38,352 nt of DNA. Source: Lysobacterales bacterium. GTDB lineage: Bacteria > Pseudomonadota > Gammaproteobacteria > Xanthomonadales > Marinicellaceae. Below, in pieces: positions 16,262 to 25,681 of this stretch. The DNA lies in contig JAMOMK010000074.1 in NCBI GenBank assembly GCA_027067055.1, forward strand, positions 1-38,352, read 5' to 3'. The notes beneath the pieces were generated by a model. It had not been told where the DNA came from. It did no database searches and saw only the letters and a list, made by a program, of their open reading frames with translations. Position 1 is the first letter of the stretch, and every line of letters begins with the position of its first letter. The position numbers and the translations under genes were made by a program.

Positions 16262-19200
16262 AGCTTTTAAGCCACTTCTTCAACTTATCGAGTATTACAT
16301 ACCAAACAGGTATTAAGATTAGTGTAATTACTGTAGCAAACAAAATACCAAAGGCAAGTGATATTGCCATTGGTATTATTACCTGTGCCTGCAGAGATGT
16401 CTCCAGCAACATTGGGACCAACCCAAAGAAGGTGGTTAGAGAAGTTAATAAGATTGCCCTAAAGCGGCGTGTCCCTGCTTCAAGAGCTGCCTCTAATATG
16501 CTATGACCAGCTAGTCGGTATTTATTGATAAAATCCACCATTACCAAAGAGTCATTGACTACCACCCCTGCCAAAGCAATTACGCCAAACAATGAAATCA
16601 TACTCATGGTATACCCAGTAATCCAGTGCCCGAGTATCGCACCTGTGATACCAAAAGGAATAACTGCCATAATAATCAGAGGTTGAGTATAAGACTTTAA
16701 TGGCACTGCCATTAGCATATAAATAAACAAAAGAGCAACTAGAAAACCTGTTTTTAATCCTTCACCTAGTTCTGCCATTTCTTTAGCAACCCCATCAGGC
16801 GATGATTTAATTGATGGATACTTTTGTTTAAGCTTTTCCAAAAAACCACCTTCTTGTTTTATCTCAGCCATAATTGCATTGGGATTAACTAATTTTAAGT
16901 CAGCATCACCTGTGACAGTGCTTGATCGTTTTTTATCAATTCGCGTAATCACGTCGCTGGCTTTGCCCATTGTAATTGTTGCGACAGATTTGATTGGAAT
17001 AGCTGTACCATCTTTCAAACGGATACGCATGTTTTCTAATGTTGCTAAAGTTTCTCGTTCCTTCAATGGGTACTTGAGCATAACCTTGACTTCATCAATT
17101 TCACGTTGCAGACGTTGAATTTCATCCCCATAAAATGCTTGTCTGACTTGGTTGGCTAAATCACGTTGAGACAACCCTAAATTTCGACCACGTGGTTTTA
17201 ATGTCAATTGCACTTCGTCCTTTCCATCTTTCATTGAGTTGCGAATATCTTCAACACCTTGGTATTCTCGAATTTTATCAGCGAGTTCTGCAGATGCTTT
17301 TTTTAGTTCTTCGACATTATCTGAGGATAATTTAAAAGCAATTTCAGGGCCATCACCTGGCCCACCCAAGGCGCGATACGCCAAAACTTCTGAGCCATTG
17401 ATTATGCCAACGCGTTCTCGCCACAACTTCATTAATTCATCACTGGTGATTTGACTGTCTTCTTTTACTAATTCAACTAGTACACGTCCATCTAGTTGAT
17501 TCTCTTTAACAACTGACATATGCTCAACGACCGCACCCTTCTCTTTACCTGTTTTTTGAGAAAATTCTTTATCAATTGCAATTAAAGCTTCTTCAAGTTT
17601 TGCAATAGCAGACTCAGTAATCACATCAGATGTCCCCTCAGTCATTTTGACTTGCCCATAAATATAATCGGCTGAAAATTGTGGGTTCATGACAAATCGC
17701 ACCACTCCTGTATTAAGCATTACAATTGACAAACCCAAGATACAAATAAACACCAGAGTAGCCAAAAATGGGCGGCGAACAGCTTTATGTAAAAGTGGTT
17801 GGTATTTGTTTTTGATAAAATTATCTAAAAAGGAATTAACTTTACGTTGTATACGCAATAGCCAACCTGGGTTTTCGGTTTCTATATCACTAAGTTTCAT
17901 GTGTGACAAATGCGCTGGCAAAATAAACTTAGACTCAACTAGAGAGAATAATAAGTTTAGGATAACAACCCAAGCAATGGCTTCAAAAAAACTACCAAAC
18001 ATGGTGCCGACAAACAACAAAGGCACAAAAGCGGCAATGGTTGTCAACACACCAAAAGTTGCTGGCAGCGCCACTTTTTGTGCGCCTTTAACTACATTTT
18101 CAATGGTGTGTCCTTTGTCTTGAATCTCTTTGTAAGCACTTTCACCAATAACGATGGCATCATCAACCACAATCCCAAGTACCAGTATAAAACCAAATAA
18201 TGACAACATATTAATGGTAACACCCAAGTAACCCATGACCAAAAAAGTTCCTAAAAATGCCACCGGCAAACCAACCATCACCCAAAAAGCAACTTTAAGG
18301 CGTAAAAACAGGGTTAGAATAATCAAGACCAACAAAGCCCCTAAAAATAAATTTTTTGTCATTAAGTCAATTCGACCATGTACATAATGTGAAATATCTG
18401 ACCAATGAGCAATATTTAAATTCTCACTTAAGTCTTTTTGTTTACCTTCAACGTATTTTTTCACCTTGTCAGTCACATCAATAATGTCATCATCGCCAAT
18501 GGCATTAATGCGAATGGATAAAGCTGTGCCGCCATCAAATTTGGCAAAGCGTGAAGATTCCGAAAACCCATCAGTCACAGTAGCAATATCTTTAAGCTTT
18601 AAAATCCCACCATTAGGGTAAGAGCGCACAATAATATTACCAAAGTCTTCAGCAGTATCTTTTAAACCCAAGGCGCGAACCAAAATATCTCCTTTTTTAG
18701 ATTTAATAGCACCAGCAGGCAAATCAAGGGAAGAGCTACGAATCGCCAAAGCAATTTCATCAAAGGTTAAATTGTATTTTCTTAAAGTACTCTCTGAGAC
18801 TTCTATACTGACTTCTAAATCCCGAGCACCTTCAACCTTTACCGCTGAAATTCCGGGTATATCAATCAGATCATCTCTTACATCAAAGGCAAATTCTCGC
18901 AAAGCTTTAGGACCTACATCACCAAAAACAGAAACATAAATCGCTTGAAAGGCAACATCCAGCTGACTGATAATGGGTTTTTCTACCTGTTCAGGAAAAG
19001 AGTTAATGCCATCAATCTTATTCTTGATATCGTTGGTTACTGTACCTAAATCGTATGCATCATCCACTTCAATTAAGGTAGAGCCAAAATTTTCTGAAGC
19101 GGTACAAGTGACTTTGTCAATTCCATTGATGCCGTTTAGTGCTTGTTCCACTTTTAAACAGACACCCTCTTCCACCTCTGAGGGCGAAGCACCAGGAAAT

Positions 19201-19376
19201 GCCACGGTAATATTAACCATATTGATTTGAGTGGTCGGAAACATCTCTTTACGAATAGAAGACAAAGAAATCAAACCAACCAAAACAATTATGATCATTA
19301 ATAAATTGGCAGCCACAGGATTAACCGAAAACCAATAAATCAGGCCTTTACGCCAATTATTCATATTCATTTCCAT
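16254..19376 (-). CDS. RND efflux permease (AcrB/MmpL-type, HAE1-like)
   Basis: The 1040-residue inner-membrane pump subunit has the RND layout: helix 1 near residues 15-35 (NPVAANLLMIIIVLVGLISL), a large periplasmic loop, helices 2-6, a second periplasmic loop and helices 7-12. LGIVVDDAIVIGESAYKEIQ carries the paired acidic residues in helix 4 used for proton transfer, and ALAGVVVNDSLVMVDFINKY is the matching helix 10 segment. FPGASPSEVEEGVCLKVEQA is the conserved first-loop motif. Substrates cannot be told. It begins two bases after the adaptor gene; no outer-membrane TolC partner is in the window. The start could be any of the Met residues 1, 3 or 5. Confidence 0.93.
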   Translation of the reverse strand: MEMNMNNWRKGLIYWFSVNPVAANLLMIIIVLVGLISLSSIRKEMFPTTQINMVNITVAFPGASPSEVEEGVCLKVEQALNGINGIDKVTCTASENFGSTLIEVDDAYDLGTVTNDIKNKIDGINSFPEQVEKPIISQLDVAFQAIYVSVFGDVGPKALREFAFDVRDDLIDIPGISAVKVEGARDLEVSIEVSESTLRKYNLTFDEIALAIRSSSLDLPAGAIKSKKGDILVRALGLKDTAEDFGNIIVRSYPNGGILKLKDIATVTDGFSESSRFAKFDGGTALSIRINAIGDDDIIDVTDKVKKYVEGKQKDLSENLNIAHWSDISHYVHGRIDLMTKNLFLGALLVLIILTLFLRLKVAFWVMVGLPVAFLGTFLVMGYLGVTINMLSLFGFILVLGIVVDDAIVIGESAYKEIQDKGHTIENVVKGAQKVALPATFGVLTTIAAFVPLLFVGTMFGSFFEAIAWVVILNLLFSLVESKFILPAHLSHMKLSDIETENPGWLLRIQRKVNSFLDNFIKNKYQPLLHKAVRRPFLATLVFICILGLSIVMLNTGVVRFVMNPQFSADYIYGQVKMTEGTSDVITESAIAKLEEALIAIDKEFSQKTGKEKGAVVEHMSVVKENQLDGRVLVELVKEDSQITSDELMKLWRERVGIINGSEVLAYRALGGPGDGPEIAFKLSSDNVEELKKASAELADKIREYQGVEDIRNSMKDGKDEVQLTLKPRGRNLGLSQRDLANQVRQAFYGDEIQRLQREIDEVKVMLKYPLKERETLATLENMRIRLKDGTAIPIKSVATITMGKASDVITRIDKKRSSTVTGDADLKLVNPNAIMAEIKQEGGFLEKLKQKYPSIKSSPDGVAKEMAELGEGLKTGFLVALLFIYMLMAVPLKSYTQPLIIMAVIPFGITGAILGHWITGYTMSMISLFGVIALAGVVVNDSLVMVDFINKYRLAGHSILEAALEAGTRRFRAILLTSLTTFFGLVPMLLETSLQAQVIIPMAISLAFGILFATVITLILIPVWYVILDKLKKWLKSFI

Positions 19377-19378
19377 AA

Positions 19379-20560
19379 TTATTGAGTAAGTTTAAGCTCA
19401 TCGCCAGCTTTAATGTGTGACAATCCAGTGATTATGATTTTATCATTAGCGTTAATTCCAGAACTGATGTAATTATAATGTTCATCTGCATATTCAATTT
19501 TGATGTCTTTATATATTAGTTTGGATTTCGATGAAAAAACTTTCACTTTATTATCAAGTGTCACGTATCCACGTTCAATTGGGTAAACTTGATGCAGTGT
19601 TCTACCTGCCAAATTCACATTAACAAAAGTATTAAACCGCAAAGCCGTACTTTGTTGAGTAAAAGGTTGTGCCACTTCAATTATGGCATAATTGAATAAA
19701 GTTTTGGCATCGCGTTGAGCTTCGATACGTGCAACTGTACCCACCCACTGCACACCTTGCACCTCTTCACTGCTTATGCTTACTGTGATTTTTTGAGAAC
19801 CATCAAATTTATCCAAACCACTGTTGTGTAATTGTTCGTCCGACAAACTCATGCGAATTTCAGCAATTTGCGTCGATGCTACACTTGCTAATGGTGTAGA
19901 CATATTGACAAACTGCCCTAAATCCACCATTTTGGATAATATTACACCTGAAAATGGCGCAATAACCGTGGTTTTTTGTAAGTTCCTTTTGGCAAGTTTT
20001 AAATCAGCATGTGCGCCAGATAATGCCGCTTTAGCACTGGCAACTTGTGGCAAATTTAAATTCAAAGCATTGGGTTTGCCTTTTTTACCGTATTTTTTCC
20101 AATCGCTTTTAGCTAAATCGCTTTTGGCTTGTTGTAAATCTAAATTTGCTTGCTGGGCTGCGACATTGGCTTGTGCGCGAGTGATGGCTAATTCGTAATC
20201 AACGGGGTCAATTTTAACTAAAATATCGCCTTTAATAAATGAGTCTCCATTACTGAAATTATCTGACACATAAATAATCCTACCACTGGTTTCTGCAGAA
20301 ATATCAATCTTAGTCTTTGGAACAATCAAACCATCGGATTTAATGGGTACGGTATAATCAACAGGACTCACTTGAATAACCTCAACCGCAGGAACAAGCT
20401 TAGTATTTTCTTTTTTCTGCTCTTTTGGTTTCATTTGAATCATCACAAAGGTCAAAACTGCAGTAACCAGCAAAACAATCATAACTGGAATGATTTTATT
20501 GGCTTTGTTCGAACCTTTTGACGTTCCCATTGGTGGTAGTTGATATTCTTGATTTGACAT
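19379..20560 (-). CDS. RND efflux periplasmic adaptor (HlyD/AcrA-type membrane fusion protein)
   Basis: The 393-residue protein has an N-terminal membrane anchor (KIIPVMIVLLVTAVLTFVMI, near residues 22-41). A barrel-sandwich (lipoyl) half follows, with IIYVSDNFSNGDSFIKGDIL and VKIDPVDYE. An alpha-helical hairpin rich in Ala/Gln runs near residues 125-190, then the second lipoyl half (TTVIAPFSGVILSKMVDLGQ) and beta-barrel domains. It bridges the inner-membrane pump and an outer-membrane channel. It precedes the permease in an operon and is itself preceded by pyrF with a 50-base gap. Confidence 0.92.
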   Translation of the reverse strand: MSNQEYQLPPMGTSKGSNKANKIIPVMIVLLVTAVLTFVMIQMKPKEQKKENTKLVPAVEVIQVSPVDYTVPIKSDGLIVPKTKIDISAETSGRIIYVSDNFSNGDSFIKGDILVKIDPVDYELAITRAQANVAAQQANLDLQQAKSDLAKSDWKKYGKKGKPNALNLNLPQVASAKAALSGAHADLKLAKRNLQKTTVIAPFSGVILSKMVDLGQFVNMSTPLASVASTQIAEIRMSLSDEQLHNSGLDKFDGSQKITVSISSEEVQGVQWVGTVARIEAQRDAKTLFNYAIIEVAQPFTQQSTALRFNTFVNVNLAGRTLHQVYPIERGYVTLDNKVKVFSSKSKLIYKDIKIEYADEHYNYISSGINANDKIIITGLSHIKAGDELKLTQ

Positions 20561-20610
20561 AATTTAATTTATTGTGATTTTTGTTAATTGTATAAGTAAA
20601 ATGAGTTAAG

Positions 20611-21432
20611 TTATATAGACCAAAAGTCATTGATTTGCTGATTTAACTCTAAACAAGCCTGTTTTGCCTTCTTTGCAAAGTCATCTTGGTATTTTCCTGC
20701 ATAAATAATACCTCGCGACGAGGAAATGATTAACCCTGATTGTTTGGGGTTTTCATTCAACCCAGCCTTTAAGGTTGCTTCCACATCTCCACCTTGAGCG
20801 CCAATTCCAGGAATTAACAAAGGCATACCGCCGACTATTGAACGAATTTTTTCAAGTTCTTGAGGATAGGTTGCACCCACAACAAGCAAGAGGTTTTTAT
20901 TGACATTCCATTTAGTTGCTGCATTTTCTGCCACTTGCTCAAATAGAGTCTTACCGTTTTCCAATAGTAAGTTTTGAAACTCATTAGAACCTGCATTGGA
21001 TGTTTTGCATAAAACAATCACTCCTTTATCAGCATAATCCAAAAAAGGTTGCAGTGAATCTTGACCGAGATAAGGATTAACCGTGACTGCATCCGCTTTA
21101 TAGATTTCAAAAGCCTCACGTGCATATTGTTGTGCGGTCGAACCAATATCTCCACGCTTAGCATCCAAAATAACAGGAACATCAGGGTGTTTTTCATGAA
21201 TATAGGCAATAATATTTTTCAAATCATTTTCGGCACTAAGCGCCGCAAAGTGTGCTATTTGCGGTTTAAAAGCACAAACATTATCAGCTACAGCATCAAC
21301 AATTTTAACTAACCAACTAAATAAGTCCAATCCAAGAACATTAATATTACCCATATTGGGATCAAGACCAACACAAACTAGTGAATTGTTTTGTGCTTGT
21401 GCTTGGTACAATTTATCAATAAATTTATTCAT
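20611..21432 (-). CDS. pyrF: Orotidine 5'-phosphate decarboxylase (longer subfamily)
   Basis: The 273-residue protein makes UMP from OMP, the last step of pyrimidine synthesis. The active-site segment VILDAKRGDIGSTAQQYAR (near residues 85-103) contains the Asp-x-Lys-x-x-Asp catalytic network. CVGLDPNMG is at the start, and LIPGIGAQGGD and SGLIISSSRGIIYAG form the phosphate-binding end. The length and sequence match the subfamily of about 270 residues, not the 230-residue E. coli type. It is divergent from the protease gene at 21505. Confidence 0.94.
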   Translation of the reverse strand: MNKFIDKLYQAQAQNNSLVCVGLDPNMGNINVLGLDLFSWLVKIVDAVADNVCAFKPQIAHFAALSAENDLKNIIAYIHEKHPDVPVILDAKRGDIGSTAQQYAREAFEIYKADAVTVNPYLGQDSLQPFLDYADKGVIVLCKTSNAGSNEFQNLLLENGKTLFEQVAENAATKWNVNKNLLLVVGATYPQELEKIRSIVGGMPLLIPGIGAQGGDVEATLKAGLNENPKQSGLIISSSRGIIYAGKYQDDFAKKAKQACLELNQQINDFWSI

Positions 21433-21504
21433 AATGACTTGAAAACCTTTTGGAAAATCCTATTTTAACTGAACTTGACAATTATTTATATGTCCATTAG
21501 TGCT

Positions 21505-22842
21505 ATGAAACAAATACTTATTTTTTGCGTAACATTATTCACCACAATTTCTCATGCGGGCTTACCCACTGCTGTAGATGGTATTGCTGTTCCATCACTG
21601 GCTCCAATATTAGAAAAAGTCACTCCTGCAGTGGTTAATATTCACTCGACAACACGGCAAAAAATTAATTCACGCAACCAAAGTTTTTATAATTGGTATT
21701 ACGGTTTGCCTAATGTCCCACAGGAAAGAGTTACTCAATCACTGGGTTCTGGTGTTATTGTTGATGCCCAAAATGGTTATATTCTCACCAACAATCATGT
21801 TATTGATGGTGCTACCGATATACAAATTTCATTACAAGATGGTCGTAGTTTTACAGCCAAGCTTATAGGTACAGACGAAGGTACAGACGTTGCGGTTGTA
21901 CAAATTAATGCTAAAAACCTAACACAAGTTAATCTAACTGATTCTAAAAAGTTACGTGTTGGTGATTTTGTCGTCGCAGTTGGCAACCCATTTGGCTTAG
22001 GTCAGACCGTGACATCAGGAATTGTTAGTGCCTTAGGGAGAACAAGCATACAAGGATTAGGCTACCAAAATTTTATTCAGACCGATGCATCCATAAATCC
22101 AGGAAATTCTGGTGGGGCACTAATTAATCTCAAGGGTGAATTAATTGGAATTAATACCGCCATTTATTCACCCAGCGGCGGTAATGTCGGCATTGGCTTT
22201 GCTATACCTTCCACATTAGCCAATAGAATCATGAAGCAACTGATTAATTTTGGACAAGTAAGGCGTGGATCTTTAGGCGTAGATGTCCAAGACATTACTG
22301 CTAACTTAGCACGTGCTTTTAACCTCAATAAAAATAGCGGAGTTATTATCACAGATGTAGAACCAGACTCTCCAGCAGACTCAGCTGGGTTGCAAGCTGG
22401 TGACATTATTACTCAATTAAATGGTGTCATTGTGAAGAACCAACACGATTTTGACAACCAAGAAGGTTTATTTGAATTAAACACCCCTATTGATATCAAT
22501 TATATTCGCAATGAACAAGCAAAATTTTCTAAAACAAAAATACACGCGTTTGACCGTAAAGAATTTGATGGCAAAGAATTACACAAATCATTATCGGGCG
22601 CTCACTTTATCAATTTGCCCGCACGGTTAAAAAGCAAATACCAAGGCATTTTGATTGACGAAATAAAACGTGGGAGTCACGCCTGGAATCAAGGATTACG
22701 CAGTGGTGATTTAATTACAACAGCCAACAAGAAGGAAATAACAAATCTTAAGCAACTGAAAATTGTATTGGATAATTCACGAAAATCCCCTATTTTAACT
22801 ATTTACAGAAATTATAGAAATTATATTTTAGTCTTAGAATGA
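21505..22842 (+). CDS. Periplasmic DegP/DegQ-family serine protease
   Basis: The protein (445 residues from this start) has a signal peptide MKQILIFCVTLFTTISHA. A trypsin-like domain carries the catalytic triad His (ILTNNHVIDGA), Asp (DEGTDVAVVQI) and Ser (INPGNSGGALI). Two PDZ domains follow: GSLGVDVQDITANLARAFNL with VEPDSPADSAGLQAGDIITQ, and a more diverged one ending in GLRSGDLITTANKKEITNL. The layout with two PDZ domains suggests DegQ or MucD-like quality control of unfolded periplasmic proteins. In-frame starts at 21490 (ATG) and 21475 (TTG) are also open; none has a clear ribosome-binding site, and I chose the one giving the most usual signal peptide. Confidence 0.92.
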   Translation: MKQILIFCVTLFTTISHAGLPTAVDGIAVPSLAPILEKVTPAVVNIHSTTRQKINSRNQSFYNWYYGLPNVPQERVTQSLGSGVIVDAQNGYILTNNHVIDGATDIQISLQDGRSFTAKLIGTDEGTDVAVVQINAKNLTQVNLTDSKKLRVGDFVVAVGNPFGLGQTVTSGIVSALGRTSIQGLGYQNFIQTDASINPGNSGGALINLKGELIGINTAIYSPSGGNVGIGFAIPSTLANRIMKQLINFGQVRRGSLGVDVQDITANLARAFNLNKNSGVIITDVEPDSPADSAGLQAGDIITQLNGVIVKNQHDFDNQEGLFELNTPIDINYIRNEQAKFSKTKIHAFDRKEFDGKELHKSLSGAHFINLPARLKSKYQGILIDEIKRGSHAWNQGLRSGDLITTANKKEITNLKQLKIVLDNSRKSPILTIYRNYRNYILVLE

Positions 22843-22899
22843 TGGCATTAAATAGACATTGAGCTGATAAAATTTTATTATAGAGGGTGTTTTATCAAT

Positions 22900-24582
22900 T
22901 TGAAAACCTCAGTGACAGGATCTACATTTAATCAACTATTTGAATATTGCAAAAAAGGTAAGGCGCAAAATTTACTCAGTGCGCTTGGTGATACCGAAGC
23001 ATGTTCTGTCATTGATGAGCGCGGTCAAAGTCTACTTTGTGTTGCATTAAAAAACGGGCATTCTTTATTAGTCAAGACACTTCTATCCGAAGGATCGAAA
23101 TTTAAAACTAAAAATCCACCACTTATCTCTGCCTGTCAATACCCAAAAGACGAGTGTGATTGCTTAGAAATCGCTTTGCAAATAGATGACGGCATCAATG
23201 CATTAACATCAGCCAATAGAACTGGCTTGATGACAGCATGCCTTCTTGGACATCTCAACAAAACACAACTATTATTAACATTAAATGCTGATATAAATCA
23301 ACAAGATATATACGGCAATACGGCACTCATTGAAGCCGTTCAATCAAATAAAAAAACTTTAGTTAAATTAATCCTGCAACACCACCCAAAAGTCAATCAC
23401 GCAAATAGTCAAAAAGAAACCGCCCTGATTTTAGCATTGAGACAAAAAACACCATCTGAAGATATTGTTATGCAATTATTGCAAGCTCAAGCTGATCCAG
23501 AAATAGTAGATAACAACAATCGCTCGGCATGGTTAATTGCAAAACAGAAACACCCTAAAATCGCACGCCAAATTGAAAAACATTTAAACAGTATTAACCA
23601 AATTGAATTACCTTTTTTTACCAACAACTATGAAAGTGATCTAGAAGAACCCATTGATGACACGGTCGTTGCCACACCACAAGATAACGGGCAACTCTTA
23701 GATGAAGAAAAAACCCTGAACAATGAGAAGCCAAGTAATCTGAAAAAGACGAATGACACATCACCTCAATTATCCAGCCAGTCAGTAGAAACTCCCAGCA
23801 AAGCCAATAAGCCCTTGTTTTTTCAAAAAGAACCTGCAAAATCAAACCAACAAGCCTGGTTTCATGCCGCAAAACAAGGCAATTTAGGCGGCCTTAATCG
23901 CATGATAATCGAAGGCATAAACATTAATTGCACCGACTCTAAGGGTTGCACTGCCTTAATTCGTGCCTGCGGTCATTCTCGCCGAGCAGTTGTTTCTTTT
24001 TTACTGCAGCAAAAAGCTGATATTGAAGCCCGTTCTGACAATGGCAGTACGGCTTTATCATCGAGTATCATCGGCAATTGCCGCAGAGTTACAGGTTTAT
24101 TGCTTGACAAAAAGGCAAACCCAAACGGGCTAGGCCCTGCTGATTACACCTATGCCACTATCGCAGCTGCTGGTTGGAATGATGCCATGTTAAGTATTCT
24201 TTACCGTTATAAGGCTGACATATTTATCATTAATAAACACCAACAATCCTTATTGCATATTATTGCTCAAGCCGCTGAATACAATAACAATATTAATAGC
24301 GCAAAATCCTGTTTTGCTTTTTTGCTTGATCATGGCTTAGACATCAATGCCAAAGACATCTTTGGAAATACAGCATTAATGCTCTTATGCGGAGCTCATA
24401 AAAAACGTTACAAGGTTGATGATAGAAATATAGCAGCACTGGTGTATCAAACAATAAAACTGGGAGCATCAGCGGCTCTAACCAATCAACAAAAACGATC
24501 CGCTCTTGATGCCGCACATTTTCACAAATTAATTCAAACCAAAGGTGTACTGATGAATGCACTGTCTTGGAATGACAGTTAA
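22900..24582 (+). CDS. Ankyrin-repeat protein
   Basis: The 560-residue protein has two ankyrin blocks. The first, near residues 40-230, includes NRTGLMTACLLGHLNKTQLL, YGNTALIEAVQSNKKTLVKL and KETALILALRQ. The second, near residues 315-530, includes KGCTALIRACGHSRRAVVSF, NGSTALSSSIIGNCRRVTGL and FGNTALMLLCGAH. A polar, probably disordered linker rich in Gln, Ser and Pro joins them. There is no signal peptide or membrane segment, so it should be cytoplasmic and act by protein binding. Translation would start at TTG, with GAGGG 12 bases upstream; no ATG gives the full N-terminus. It is followed after 14 bases by a sigma factor gene, so it may feed into that regulator. Confidence 0.82.
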   Translation: MKTSVTGSTFNQLFEYCKKGKAQNLLSALGDTEACSVIDERGQSLLCVALKNGHSLLVKTLLSEGSKFKTKNPPLISACQYPKDECDCLEIALQIDDGINALTSANRTGLMTACLLGHLNKTQLLLTLNADINQQDIYGNTALIEAVQSNKKTLVKLILQHHPKVNHANSQKETALILALRQKTPSEDIVMQLLQAQADPEIVDNNNRSAWLIAKQKHPKIARQIEKHLNSINQIELPFFTNNYESDLEEPIDDTVVATPQDNGQLLDEEKTLNNEKPSNLKKTNDTSPQLSSQSVETPSKANKPLFFQKEPAKSNQQAWFHAAKQGNLGGLNRMIIEGININCTDSKGCTALIRACGHSRRAVVSFLLQQKADIEARSDNGSTALSSSIIGNCRRVTGLLLDKKANPNGLGPADYTYATIAAAGWNDAMLSILYRYKADIFIINKHQQSLLHIIAQAAEYNNNINSAKSCFAFLLDHGLDINAKDIFGNTALMLLCGAHKKRYKVDDRNIAALVYQTIKLGASAALTNQQKRSALDAAHFHKLIQTKGVLMNALSWNDS

Positions 24583-24596
24583 ATTGGTAATGCATA

Positions 24597-25151
24597 ATGC
24601 CAAGTAAAGCACAAATACAAAAAATATTTGCTCGAAATCATGCATTGGTAATAAAGGCTGTTTCATTTCAAAGACCCGAGATAAAAGGACTCACTGCAGA
24701 TGACATCGAACAAGAAGTCTGTATTAAATTATTAAATTTAATAAAAAGTGACCCGGAAAATGAAAAGATCTCGTCTTATAGTTACATATACAGAATTACA
24801 GCCAATGTTATTATTGATTTAGCCCGTAAAAATCAAAAACTCAAAGGTGAAATGACGATTCCGGATGAAAATGATGAAGAGTATTATGCTCCCAGTCTAA
24901 TTTCAGAAGCATCTAAGCCGGATGAAGATCATGCTAACGAAGAAATGATTAAACGTGTATTAGTTGTAATTGAAACATTAAAAGAAAGTCGTCGTGTCGC
25001 GGTCAAATTGCGGTTACAAGGATTTTCAGTAAAAGAAATAGGTGGAATGACCGGCTGGTCTTTTCACAAAGCAGGCAACCTCTCAAAAAGAGGGATGAGT
25101 GATTTAAAAGATAAACTGCACGAATTAGGTATTGAATATGAAATTAACTGA
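24597..25151 (+). CDS. ECF-type RNA polymerase sigma factor
   Basis: The 184-residue protein contains sigma region 2 (LTADDIEQEVCIKLLNLIKS, then SYSYIYRITANVIIDLARKN, residues about 30-80). An acidic linker follows, then region 4 (ESRRVAVKLRLQGFSVKEIG with GMTGWSFHKAGNLSKRGMSDL), which forms the helix-turn-helix for the -35 element. Regions 1.1, 1.2 and 3 are absent, as in ECF factors. It overlaps the next gene, a short membrane protein in the position of an anti-sigma factor, and follows an ankyrin gene. The target promoters are unknown. Confidence 0.86.
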   Translation: MPSKAQIQKIFARNHALVIKAVSFQRPEIKGLTADDIEQEVCIKLLNLIKSDPENEKISSYSYIYRITANVIIDLARKNQKLKGEMTIPDENDEEYYAPSLISEASKPDEDHANEEMIKRVLVVIETLKESRRVAVKLRLQGFSVKEIGGMTGWSFHKAGNLSKRGMSDLKDKLHELGIEYEIN

Positions 25152-25608
25152 ACAACAATTATCACAACTATTTAAGCAATCCAAGACGACCGAGGTTGAC
25201 TCTTGTATTGATAGCTTAAATGATTTTTCGCAAGCATCAGATGCGCGAATTGCAGTGGCTGAAAAAATTGCTGATAGCAGCCACTTAAGTGCGAGTTACC
25301 ATGTTATTAACCAATTACAAGACTGGTCTAAGTCTGTAGCTACGGATATAGCCTCTACACGCCAGCCTGCCTTTGAAGGCTTATTTGCATGGTTGAGACC
25401 CGTTTTAGCAACGGCTGCATTGGCATCTATCGTATACATCAGTTACCCACAATTTGAACCTTCACAAATCACACCACTTGCAATATCAGAAAAAGGTGTT
25501 TTTACGGCTAGTTTCGAAGATACTCCAACCAAGCTCCAACCTCAATTGCCGACAAAAGCAACAAAGAAAACAATTAGTGACGTTATTTATTCGGGTGGAT
25601 TTGGTTAA
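25138..25608 (+). CDS. Short single-helix membrane protein, candidate anti-sigma factor
   Basis: The 156-residue protein begins MKLTEQQLSQLFKQ and has a helical N-terminal half of about 75 residues. A single membrane segment follows (RPVLATAALASIVYISYPQF, near 81-100), then a short C-terminal part. The overlap with the sigma gene, the soluble N-terminus and the one helix match RseA-type anti-sigma factors by position and build. No zinc-binding HxxxCxxC motif is present. I chose the ATG at 25138 over a TTG two codons earlier. The role is inferred from context only. Confidence 0.65.
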   Translation: MKLTEQQLSQLFKQSKTTEVDSCIDSLNDFSQASDARIAVAEKIADSSHLSASYHVINQLQDWSKSVATDIASTRQPAFEGLFAWLRPVLATAALASIVYISYPQFEPSQITPLAISEKGVFTASFEDTPTKLQPQLPTKATKKTISDVIYSGGFG

Positions 25609-25636
25609 ATAATGCTCCAAAACAAACCTTTTTGAA

Positions 25637-25661
25637 AAAGAGTATTGTTATAATACTCTTT
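25637..25661 (+). terminator. Intrinsic terminator after the sigma/membrane-protein operon
   Basis: AAAGAGTATT and AATACTCTTT form a 10-bp stem with the loop GTTAT, followed by five further T. It separates this operon from prmC. Confidence 0.88.
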
Positions 25662-25681
25662 TTTTATACCCAAACACCTAA

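Noticed and set aside
17689-18123. 144-codon plus-strand frame inside the RND permease gene
   Set aside because: Antisense shadow of a well-supported membrane protein; no ribosome-binding site or family motif.
21475-21480. TTGACA upstream of the protease gene as a -35 box
   Set aside because: No acceptable -10 element follows at 15-19 bases, and the transcription start would fall inside the coding region.
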